A stretch of 64,000 bases of DNA from Echinarachnius parma. Its lineage: Eukaryota; Echinodermata; Echinoidea; Clypeasteroida; Echinarachniidae. Location of the stretch: the NCBI GenBank assembly GCA_037951105.1, contig JBAMJV010003008.1, positions 157,001 to 221,000 on the forward strand, given 5' to 3'. The first letter of the stretch is position 1. Every line of letters begins with the position of its first letter. The notes beneath the pieces are model-generated. The model did not search any database. It was given only the letters and a program-made list of their open reading frames with translations, and was not told the origin of the DNA. Positions 54,780 through 64,000 of this stretch are shown here, one piece after another. A program made the position numbers and the translations under genes.

Positions 54780-57060
54780 CATTGTTTGTGGTCGGTCGCA
54801 GTCAAACTTCTTTTTTTAATATAGTCCACCCTCATCCTTTAGTTCCATTAGTCTTCATTACGGCTCCCATATTTTCAATGACGTTCATTCATTCACAACA
54901 TTTTCTAAACTCACTACTTCACACACACCAAAAAAAATCATTCATACCGGATGTTTATGACTGTTCAGGTGAACCTAATGAATAAAAACTCATTAGTGTC
55001 AATTTCCCGGAAAGTAATCATCAATAATAAAAGTTCATTCATTCAAGTATTTGTCGTCATGGGTCTCTTTGTTGACATTTGATGACGTTCATTCATGGAA
55101 TTTTCTAAACTCATTATCAGCAAAAGTTCATTGATATATCGGATGTTTTGACTGCCAATACCTAACAAACAGAAATTCATCAGGGAAAATTCCTGGAAAA
55201 ATCATGATTCATGAAAAAGGTTAATTCATGTCATAGTATTGTTTTGTTTTGGCTCTTGTGTCTTTAATGACGTTTATTCATGACGAAGTTGGGACTTGCA
55301 TCATTTAGCAAAAGTTCAATTATGCTGATGAACCTCATGAATTAAAGTTTATTAGTATGATTTTCTAGAAAAATAATCAACAAAAGTTAATTCACGTCGT
55401 AGTATTCGTCGTCATAGCCCTTGTGTTTTCCATGAAGACAATTCACGATTTTGGACGTCTTGATTTGCAATTTTGCATCATCAGCGAAAGTTCATTCATA
55501 ACGATGTCTTCACTGTCAAGATAAGCCTAATGAATGAAAGTTTTAATTGTGTACATTTCTTAGAAATAATCAACAAAAGTTAATTCATGTTATAGTATTC
55601 GTCGTCATAGCCCTTGTGTTTTCCATTGAAGTTGATTTTACGATTGTGGACATCTTGATTTGCATCAGCAGAAAAAAGTTAATTCGTAACGATGTCTTGA
55701 CTGTCAAGATATGAAGCCTAATGAATGAAAGTCTATAATTGTACATTTCTTGGAAATTATTAATAAAGTTTAATTTGTGGTGTAGTATTTGTCGTCATAC
55801 ATGTATGTAGCCCTCATGTCTTCCAGGAAGTTAATTCATGATTTTAGACGTCTTGATTTGCAATTTTGAATCATCAGCGAAAGTTAATTCATAAAGATGT
55901 CTTGACTCAAGATATAAAGCCTAATGAATGAAAGTTTATTAGTGTACATTTCTGGGAAATAATCAATTTTGTCGTCATAGCCCTTGTGTTTTCCATGAAG
56001 ACAATTCACGATTTTGGATGTCTTTATTTGCATCGTCAGCAAAAGTTCATTCATAAAGATGTCTTGACTATCAAGATATTAAGCCTAATGAATGAAAGTT
56101 TATTAGTGTACAGTTCTGGGAAATTATTATTAATAAAAGTTCATTCGTGTCATGATAGTATGTTGTTGCCATGGCTGTTGTGTCTTTGATGATAGATGTT
56201 CATGACGTTGGACATCTTCATGCGCATCATTGATATCGGATTGTTTTGATCGTCGAGATGAACCTAATAAAAAAACAAAAAGTTGATTTGTTTCAAATTC
56301 TGGACAATAATCATCGACTTAAAGGGAAAGTTGAGTTTTGGTAGAGAGGGCGCTAGACTACTTAATTGGTTTGTGAGGTAATGAAAAACTGAGTGTAAAA
56401 TTTGAAAGAGCATAATATTTAAACAATAAAATCATCTTTGTTTGATCAAAATCGGTTCAGAAACGGCTGAAATATCCATAAATATAACAATTTGTAATAA
56501 ACCCGGGGCCCGGGTTTATTAGAGAATTTTGAACCAGCGGTTAAAAATTCAAAATAATGCTTCCTCTTTTCAAAAAGTTACAAAATTGGTATTTAAATAG
56601 TTGTTGGTTATTTCTCTATCTAATCACTATTTCAACAAAGCATCACATGCACAATATTTTATTCAAAATGGTTGAAACCGATGAGTGTTTAGAGAGCGCC
56701 CTCTTACGTTTTAACGGCTCCTTTTGAATGATAACATGATCTTTACTACGTCATTTGTAATTTGTGTGTTCCTTTCTAGTTATAACTATTAGTTTGTAAT
56801 GTAATGATGCAGGTTTTGGTTACTAAAATTCAGTTTCACCAAAACTGTACTCTCCTTACAAGAACTCAACTATCCCTTTAAGTTAATAGCCATGTCATCA
56901 TAGTATTTGTTATCATGGCTCACGATCATGTCTTTGATTTAGTTTGTTTATGATGTTTTCTTCACTTTTATCATCAACAGAAGTTCACACCTAATGAAAT
57001 CTTGACTGTCGTAATGAACTTCCGTAGTAAACAAAAGTTCATTAGTGTTAATCATAATAA
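54780..57060. repeat. Tandem array, ~190-bp unit, about ten copies
   Basis: Units share 'gtcgtcatagcccttgtgtt', 'ttccatgaagacaattcacg', 'atttgca…catcagcgaaagttca', 'ttcataacgatgtcttgact', 'gcctaatgaatgaaagttta' and 'tagtgtacatttctggga'. The central units (55380-56110) are the most alike. Interrupted by a TTAA element at 56319-56881. Confidence 0.87.
56319..56881. mobile_element. TTAA element (AGGGAAAGTTGAGTTTTG termini), complete
   Basis: TTAA at both ends. Left AAGGGAAAGTTGAGTTTTGG with 'agagggcgct', right 'agaactcaactatccctt'. Interior 'aatcggttcagaaacggctg'. At 563 bp it is the full-length relative of the fragments at 151, 15213, 20620 and 49158. No transposase frame. TTAA duplication is consistent with Kolobok. 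Confidence 0.85.
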
Positions 57061-57642
57061 TCCTGAGTAAAAACGTAAAGGAAATGTGTGTCTTTGGTCT
57101 TCATCAACAAAAGTTCCTCATTTGCCTCAGTCATTTGATTTTCATTGTGCAAAATTGTGACTTTCTCTTGAAGCTAAATGAAATGAAAAGCAACCGAGAA
57201 TTGAGACTCTTCTCTGCAATAAATAAATTGAACAAAAATCATAATTCTATCAGTGAAAGTCATATTGTGGTGTTTTCAAAGATTAATTGTCTATTTGTGG
57301 AGTGCAAACTGGAGGGAGACATAAATTGTATCATCGTTTTGTGTTTGTGTTTGAGAAAGAAAAAAATTGTTTTCATTCTGGCATGCATCAAAGTGGTTAG
57401 ATATAAAAACGGCAACTCAAAGTCAAATAGACAATGGTTGCATTACTCATTGCACTGTACTTATATATGGCTCTGGTTTTTTTAAAGGTGCCAAAAGGCT
57501 TAATGGCACTTTGAGGGCCTGTATTTTTAAAAACATACTGAACTGAAAACTTATTTTTGTATTTTCTTATAGCATCCACCTAGATTGATCTCCCATACCT
57601 TAACAAAAATATTTGGACTTCCCTTTATATAGGTCAGATAAC
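57061..57642. other. No supported gene
   Basis: Includes most of the 146-codon plus-strand frame at 57045-57485. It has no recognisable domain, Kozak context or splice signals, and shows no obvious codon preference. In DNA this AT-rich a frame of this length is unusual but not exceptional. Confidence 0.4.
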
Positions 57643-60600
57643 CCTAAAGGGCCAATTGTTAACGGAAATTTGTCAACCAAAAATGGGTTCAATTATGTTC
57701 AGGTATAAAAAAACACTAACAGATTTTTTTGTTTTTTATTTGTTGATAATTATGAACGAGTGTGAGTTAAACTTTCAGAAAATTAACGGCGCTTAATATG
57801 TAAAGTAATATTTTGACAGTACAATGCCATCAAAATTGGTGTTTCGGACGTTACATCCTCCGTTAACAATTTAACCCCTCATTACCCCTACCAGTATCAT
57901 AATTTATTGAAATGATATCATTATGAAAATTGAACTAACAGTTTCCTCATCATATTGCCTAAACGGGAAATGACTGATTTCTTAAGCCAGCGATTAAAAA
58001 AAAACAAAACATGAAATGCACACATGCTCTCATTTTCCGTTAACAATTTTGTAACGTCCGAAACAATATTTCTTTAGAAATAATTTTTAAAAGGGGGATA
58101 CCACAAACAATTATTTATCTCAGTTTTGAAGAGACTTGATGTACCTTCCCATCACAGAAAAAAAAAAATGCAATAACTTATTGTATTATGATTATATCTT
58201 TAAAGTTAACTTTCCGTTAACATTTGTAACATCCGAAACAAATGTAACGTCCGAAACCAAAAATGTAACTTATAAGCTCATAAGTCACAGGAAAGGGCAC
58301 ATTATATGAATCAATCATCATAATATAAAATAGTATTCATTTTGAAACAAATTTACACATGAATTGGGTAATTAATTGCCAAAACAAATGTTTGAGATCA
58401 ACCAATGTAAACAAATGTGTTTCGGACGTTACATGGGGTAATTGTTAACACAAAATTGATATTTTAGTGCATTTATTTTCAAAATGATAATATATGGTTA
58501 TTATTATTCATTTAGATCATGTAAATCAAACATAATCATCAAAATACATGATGCTTTAATAACATTTAGATGCTTAGTCTGCCCCAAATCCACATTTTCA
58601 TCAATTTTTCATCGATTTTTCTCAGCTAATTTGTAACCACTAAAGATTTACAGGACACTTGATATAGTGAATGATATGACTAATCTACTTGGAACAATAA
58701 CCTTTCTTTTGTGAAACTGAAACACTACCTGCTGCAACAACTCCTGTATTTTGTTTACCATTTACAGAATATTTTGTATGGTATTGTGAGCTCGTTTCGG
58801 ACGTTACAAAATGGTGTTAACACACATTTTGATTGCACAAAAAATTCAATTTGGAACATTTAAAAAAGTATTATCTACATTTTTCATGATCTATATGCTT
58901 CCTGCTCCAAGCAAAAGTGTTTTGAAAAATAAATTATAAGTTATTTGTCTCTGGGAAGGAACTTTTATTTATAAAATGTGAGGAATTGCTATTTTTGCCC
59001 CATAATTGTTCATGTTGTAAAGTACACACAGAACTACATGTATACTGATTTTGTTTTTTTGTATCACATCAAATGCATTATTAGGTTGATTGCCTTTATA
59101 ATGTTCTATAAGAAACAAATGTTATGTCTCTGTTTCATTATTCATTTAGTGGAAATATCATAGACATTTTCATTAACAGAGCCTTTTAGTGGTATACAAA
59201 AGTACAGTATAACTATGCTAAATTTACTCAAAGTTGCAAAACATGTTTTTTTCATATACTTAAACTTGATAAGAAAATAATCTGCGTTGATCCACATGTT
59301 TTACTGACACTAATTAAAATGTTAATCATTTGTATTAAAAAAATCCACATGTTAAAACAAAAGTTAGTTTTGAAATACTATATGGCATATGCCATGTAAA
59401 CTATAGGTACAGTACATGTACACCAAGATAATTCCTTATCTCATCTTAAGGCAATTTCCAGAACATTACTGGTTTATGAACAATTACATTTTGCGCAAGT
59501 CAGCTATGTTTGAAAAATGTAACCATATCTGCTGGAACAAATATATTTTCTTGACCATAACCTTATGTGGTACATACAAGTGTACTGTACATGTGCCATT
59601 ATAACTTGAATTTGAGGTTTTGCTAATATCATATTGATCAGTAATGCATTTATGACAGTTATTCTAATTTTCGATAATAGTTTGATGAAATTAGTTTGAG
59701 CTTCATGTTTTATCAAAATAAGAAAATGGAAAATTCAAATCATATACATGTACAATGTATGTCATTGTACAATTTACATCGGAAAGTCACATCGATCATC
59801 CTTTGACTGTATATTAATAACAGTTTCTAATTGCATGTAATATTTGTACAAAATCTTGGATTTTGTCTATCAATATGGACTTCATTCACTATCCCTTTCG
59901 TTGGGAGTTCAATTAATGCACATATTTATTGGTTTTGCTTGCCAAATCGTGCAAACAAAGCGAGTTAAGATATGTTTTGAAGTGATGTTAACACCTTGTA
60001 ACGTCCGAAACAAAATAGGGTATGTCATAACATAATGCAAGTTTACTACAATAAATTACAGATCACAATTCTCAAATTGTAGTTATTGTAGTACTAGGTA
60101 CACAGTACTTCATAATTTCACTAAAACCCTTAAAATTGTCTCTACTTTGGAGATCTGAACATATAATTATATATAAATCAAGTTTACATGTACTGTACTG
60201 TACTATAATGTCTATGGTTGATAGAAGACCCCTTTCTGTGCTATGAAGTTAATTTGACCATTTCAAAGAAGAATTTGGATAGATTTACATCTAAACATAT
60301 ATTTTCTGTATTTAAATATTCCAAAATAGCAAAGATTTAAACCACAACTTTTCATAGAAGTGTAAAAAAAGGGTAAATGTTAACAATGTGTAACGTCCGA
60401 AACACATACAAGAATCAAATTTGAATTTTGTTTGCAAGTGTCTTGCTCCAATTTTATATCATGTAAATATGTCCTATCATGTATTGTTTCCATACAATAA
60501 GTTTGAACCAACAACAGTAAAAAAAATTTGCATTACAAAAACTTCAAATTGCAAAATTCAAATTTTAAGGCTATTTTTCCCTTTAAAATGACCTAAAAAC

Positions 60601-60930
60601 TAAAATTTCAGAAACAGAAGCCCCGAAATTGGCACACATGATGTCAGAAGCCCACTTTAATTATTTGTATTATTTGTAATGCCATTTGGAATAGTAGGAT
60701 TTTAGTATGGCAATGTGAAAATATATCATATTTTTCTTTTAAATATAGGAAATCCTAAATGTCCATAGATATTTCGCAGAATTGGGGATAGATTAAGCCC
60801 AGATATTTATATTTCACGAAAATATAAGTTGTGTCAATGTTAAAAAAACATGTTTGAAGTTAGTTCACTTAATTTCAATTTTGACCATGTTGGTTGACAC
60901 ATTTGGCATCTTTAAAAAAACCAGTGCCAT
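57643..60930. repeat. AT-rich stretch with eight GTAACGTCCGAAAC motifs
   Basis: The 14-mer GTAACGTCCGAAAC, or its reverse complement, occurs at 57841, 58051, 58226 (one mismatch), 58244, 58419, 58794, 59998 and 60390. A GTTAAC hexamer lies within 3-11 bp upstream (in motif orientation) of every one except 58244, which shares the 58216 site of its neighbour. Three copies are reverse (57841, 58419, 58794), five forward. Weak inverted similarity at the two ends ('tttgtcaaccaaaaatgggt' near 57669 against 'accatgttggttgacaca' near 60884) suggests one element of about 3.2 kb. No protein frame recognised. Confidence 0.7.
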
Positions 60931-60941
60931 ATATCACGGTT

Positions 60942-61160
60942 TAACACTAGTTAGCACTTGCCCACTTGCTGCCCAGGCAAATAAAAATTTTGTGTCGGGC
61001 AAGTAAAATTTGCTTGCCCCATCAGGCAACTAATTAATTGTTAAACTACAAGAGAACAATGTTCTTTCTAGAAGTAAGAGGGCAAGTTAAATGTCGAAAT
61101 TTATGATTTTACTTGTCCAAACGGACCAGTACAGAAAAAAGTGAGTGCAGAGGCTTGTAT
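60942..61160. mobile_element. CAGGGCTCGACAC-family MITE
   Basis: 'aacactagttagcacttgcc', 'gtgtcgggcaagtaaaattt', 'ccatcaggcaactaa', 'aactacaagagaacaatg', 'agaagtaagagggcaagtta', 'cttgtccaaacggac' and a right end 'gtgagtgcagaggcttg'. Co-linear with 28789-29045. Confidence 0.72.
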
Positions 61161-61379
61161 ATAAATACAATGTATATATATATATGCCACGAGTTATTGC
61201 CCTTAATTCGGCTGACACGGAAGATGCCTGCAGACGTTATGATGGCTAGACGTGCCAACGAGGCTACACTCGGAAGGATGCAGGGCCGTTGATTGCTTGT
61301 TAATTTTGGGCGGTGTGTATCATGATCCCGACAGGCACTTCCCCGCCCCCACAATCTTCCTGCCAGGAATGTCAGTGTT
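61161..61379. other. No gene recognised; short CpG-containing stretch
   Basis: 'gctgacacggaagatgcctg' and 'cgtgccaacgaggctacact' stand out from the AT-rich flanks. Frames of 88 and 102 codons overlap on opposite strands with no domain. Confidence 0.4.
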
Positions 61380-62410
61380 ATTTTTCCTTCCGCTCCTCTT
61401 CGGCTTCCTTCGTTCATTTGATTTGAATATCTTTCTTTCTGTTCTTCTTCTTCTTCTTTCCTTTCATATTTTTGTCTGTCTTTCTAATATTTGGTTTCCT
61501 TCTTATCATATCTGGTGAGCATAATTTTTCCCCTCTGTTCCCTTTTCCTTGCATCTTCCTACATAATAATAATAATAATAATGTATTTTTAATTGCATAT
61601 CACATATGTCTCTATGCGCTGTAAGAAATCGAAATAGAAGAAGGAAAGGTTCAGCATACTATACTGCGTATTAATTACAGAATGTCAATACTTTTTTCTG
61701 TGCCTCGCTTTTCCTTCATTCATTTCAATGTCTTTCTTTCTGTTCCTCTTCTTTTCCCTTCATTCCTTCTGTCACTCCTTCCTTCCTTTCTTTCTTATCT
61801 CATGATCCCCTGTTTCCTTATTCCTTTCTTTTCCCTCACTGTCCTTCTGTGTCTCTTTGTTTTATACAGTCAAACCTGTGTATAGTGACCACCTATTAAA
61901 AAGGAAACAAGAAAATTAGCCACTGTAGACAGGTGACCTACTATAGAAGGGTTCCATAACATTGTTAATCTCTGCAGGGGATCACTTTTGTTGGCCACTT
62001 TCTAAAGACAGGTTGGCTGCTATATAGACATTAGACATGCGGCCACTAAGACAGGTTTGACTGTACTGTATTTCTTCAAAAATCCAAATGTCCTTCTTTT
62101 TCTCCTTCTTTCCAACTATTTTCATCCAATTTCTTTTCTTTCCCCCCCTCCCTGCTATTCTCCTATCGATATTTCTAGTCTCTCATTCTTTTTTCATTTA
62201 TTTTCTTTCTTTCTTTTTCTCCTTCTTTCTACTGTCCTTCCCTTTTTTTAATTTCAAAAATGTCTTTCTCATCCTTTGTTTCATCCTAGTTTCTTCCACC
62301 TTTCCAAATCGCTATCATTCTCCCCTCTCCCATTTCTCCTTCTTAATCCCTCCTTCCATCCTCTTTTACCTAACCTTTTCTTTCGCCAACTGTCTGTCTT
62401 TCGTACGTTA
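61380..62410. repeat. Pyrimidine-rich strand, about 1 kb
   Basis: The + strand is dominated by TTCC, TTTC and CTTCTT words, interrupted by (AAT)n near 61567-61582 and the MITE at 61867. The plus-strand frames full of Phe, Leu, Ser and Pro (61252-62420) are translations of this tract. Confidence 0.8.
61867..62063. mobile_element. TA-flanked MITE (CAGTCAAACCTGT termini), complete
   Basis: Left CAGTCAAACCTGTGTATAGT, right 'aagACAGGTTTGACTG', with TA on each side (61865-61866, 62064-62065). 197 bp. Interior 'ggttggctgc' and 'ggccact' repeats. TA duplication points to a Tc1/mariner-type mechanism. Confidence 0.87.
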
Positions 62411-62454
62411 CCTACCATGAGCCCCGGAGACGTACGTGTATACGCCTGTCACTA

Positions 62455-62870
62455 TTGTCCAAACAATCAATTAGCAATTTTACGCGGGCCATCAGTGACT
62501 GACTGCGATGTGGCAAACCAGTATACTGTCTCAAAGGTCACGACAAGTAATTGGCAAGTTACAATCAAATGTGGACATTATAGAAATGACACGTATACAT
62601 GTCCTTGGCCATTAACAATTGTCTAAAATGCAATATGTAATTGGTAGTACGTATGTTTATAATTAATATGATGTAATTTAGGTATTTCTCTGCAATTTTT
62701 ATGACACCAAACAATCAATTAACAATTTTAATGCGGCCATCAGTGGTCGACCGATATGTGGCAATCTGCATTACAGCGGCAAAGCAGCAGACTGTCTCAA
62801 AGGTCATGGCGAGTAATTGGCAAGTTACAGTCAATTGTGGACATTACGTGTAGTTACACAGGGGCACCGG
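62455..62870. repeat. Two-copy tandem duplication, ~245-bp unit
   Basis: Both copies contain 'caaacaatcaattaacaatt', 'gcggccatcagtg', 'gatgtggcaa', 'actgtctcaaaggtca', 'gtaattggcaagttacagtc' and 'tgtggacatta'. The first extends into the 116-codon frame at 62276-62626, which is therefore suspect. Confidence 0.85.
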
Positions 62871-63253
62871 TATTATGGGGGTGGGGGGGGGGGGACATAA
62901 TAATATATATTATACTAATTATGATAATAATACAAAATAATACAATTTAATGATTTTAATGATGTTATAATAATATTTGTTCTTTTATAGCCCACTTCTC
63001 TAAAAACTTACTCAAGTCTTAACACAATTTTTTTTTTTTTAAAGCATGGGGGGGGGGGGGGGGGGATTTGAGAACAAATAATGAAATGTATATATGTCTT
63101 GTTACGTCTTCTAATCCTCCTTATAACATGTCTTACGCTTTAGTAATACATTTTGAAGTCCCAATCCTCCACTCTGACCTGATCCTGTAGCTCTCTTTTC
63201 ATTGCTCTAATTCTAGCTAGTTTGCTCCCTAGGGAGTTGAGAATGTACGCAAT
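62871..63253. repeat. Poly-G tracts and unassigned AT-rich DNA
   Basis: G-runs at about 62877-62893 and 63048-63065. 'aataatatatattatact' is between them. Nothing else recognised. Confidence 0.55.
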
Positions 63254-63343
63254 ACCAAATTATGACTTTTACACATTTTTGCTGGCCCGATGTGCAATTT
63301 CACTGGCCCTGGGCCAGCGGGCCAGTGCGAGTGTTGAGCCCTG

Positions 63344-63376
<33 letters not shown>
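63254..63376. mobile_element. CAGGGCTCGACAC-family right end plus (ATT)n
   Basis: 'ccaaattatgacttttacac' to 'gcgagtgttgagccctg' (63343) is nearly identical to the right third of 44443-44782. It is followed directly by an ATT microsatellite (63344-63376). Confidence 0.8.
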
Positions 63377-63378
<2 letters not shown>

Positions 63379-64000
63379 TTCATATTTTCGGCAGTTGTAC
63401 ATATTACGCTTCGCCATGATGGCCATGTATACATGTATCATGTCTCTTTCTCCTCCATCCTTCTTCCATCCATCCATCCATCCATTCATTCCAACTCATC
63501 TTTACTACTGTTTACATCTATAGAGCAGCATGAAGAGGTCAGTTCTCCAGGGTGACTCGAATGCAGTCAGAGAAAATAAAAGAGGCAAATTCTTTTTCCT
63601 CACTCTCTCAGTCTGAATTGCTAAGGGACAGGGTCACCGGTTTCTATTTTTAGCCCCCGTTTGACGTCATAAGGGGGGGCTAAGATAATGAGGATGCCTC
63701 TTTCTTTCTGTTTTTCTTTCTTTCTTTCTTTTCCTCTTGTGGTGCAGCTTGTAGTAGTTGTCGGGAACCAAACGCTGACATTTTTGCTTACTGAGCACTT
63801 CCGATAAATGCATCATTTGTGTTACTTCTAGTTGTGTATTTCCTCATTTTATCACTTATAATGAAAATAAGCATTGTTTTTAAGAACATTAACTGCTATG
63901 TTTTCAAATGGCACCGCATGAAACATCATGTGAGCGTGCACAAACCAAAGCGGGTTATACGTAACCACTGTTGTTGAGTCTGCTGCCATGTCGGTGGGCG
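63377..64000. other. No gene; microsatellites and short inverted repeat
   Basis: Contains (CATC)n near 63467-63486, an inverted repeat TAGCCCCC…GGGGGCTA at 63651-63682 enclosing TGACGTCA, and a (TTTC)n run at about 63702-63732. No exon recognised up to the end. Confidence 0.5.

Noticed and set aside
57045-57485. 146-codon frame, not obviously low complexity
   Set aside because: No domain, start context, splice sites or conservation evidence visible, and the beginning overlaps a tandem array. Kept only as an unassigned region.
1-64000. CRISPR arrays, operons, phage or integron features
   Set aside because: Sequence is eukaryotic. Tandem arrays lack spacer-like alternation and there are no bacterial gene structures.

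Overview
This is metazoan nuclear DNA that is almost entirely non-coding. It is AT-rich and crowded with short inverted-repeat DNA transposons (MITEs), mid-sized tandem arrays and homopolymer or microsatellite tracts. It has no prokaryotic gene organisation. The TIR families, the very frequent ACATGTA words and the 'cagaaagagatacaatcgat' and 'tgcccgatcgggcaa' type repeats resemble what I remember of marine deuterostome genomes, most likely an echinoderm such as a sea urchin. That assignment is inference from sequence style, not from a search.

Only one coding exon can be supported, at 16843-16906 on the + strand. A Kozak-context ATG lies 9 nt after an in-frame stop. It is followed by 21 codons and a consensus GTAAGT splice donor. 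The peptide (…LSPNEFEVLLDYVS|…) resembles the extreme N-terminus of EF-hand (type I) diacylglycerol kinases. The 0.5 kb upstream is CpG-richer and little repeated, and is the likely promoter and 5' leader. If the call is right, most of the window downstream (about 47 kb) is first intron, and the part before about 16.3 kb is upstream intergenic DNA.

Layout. 0-16 kb: MITE copies (TTAA-flanked families, CAGGGCTCGACAC family) and degenerate tandem arrays at 3.3-5.9, 6.7-8.2 and 12.2-13.7 kb, plus a non-repetitive GC-richer block at 11.8-12.2 kb. 16.3-16.9 kb: promoter and exon 1. 17-28.7 kb: MITEs, a 169-bp perfect tandem duplication, a roughly 235-bp satellite (21.6-24.6 kb) invaded by two MITEs, and a 985-bp Tc1/mariner-like element with long inverted arms. 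28.7-41 kb: more MITEs, a CRE-site cluster (31.9-32.3 kb), pyrimidine tracts and short arrays. 41-46.5 kb: a perfect-looking hairpin, a ~420-bp tandem repeat with a CRE palindrome in each unit, and a MITE nested inside a MITE. 47-52.6 kb: a ~1-kb hAT-like element with 8-bp target duplications, a tRNA-derived SINE inserted into a local duplication, and several MITEs. 54.8-57.1 kb: a ~190-bp array split by a TTAA element. 57.6-60.9 kb: an unexplained AT-rich stretch carrying eight copies, in both orientations, of the 14-mer GTAACGTCCGAAAC, each in a cluster near GTTAAC. 61-64 kb: a strongly pyrimidine-biased strand and further MITEs.

No transposase, reverse transcriptase or other protein-coding remnant was recognised among the open frames. 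All mobile elements here look non-autonomous. The longest open frames are low-complexity or repeat-derived.
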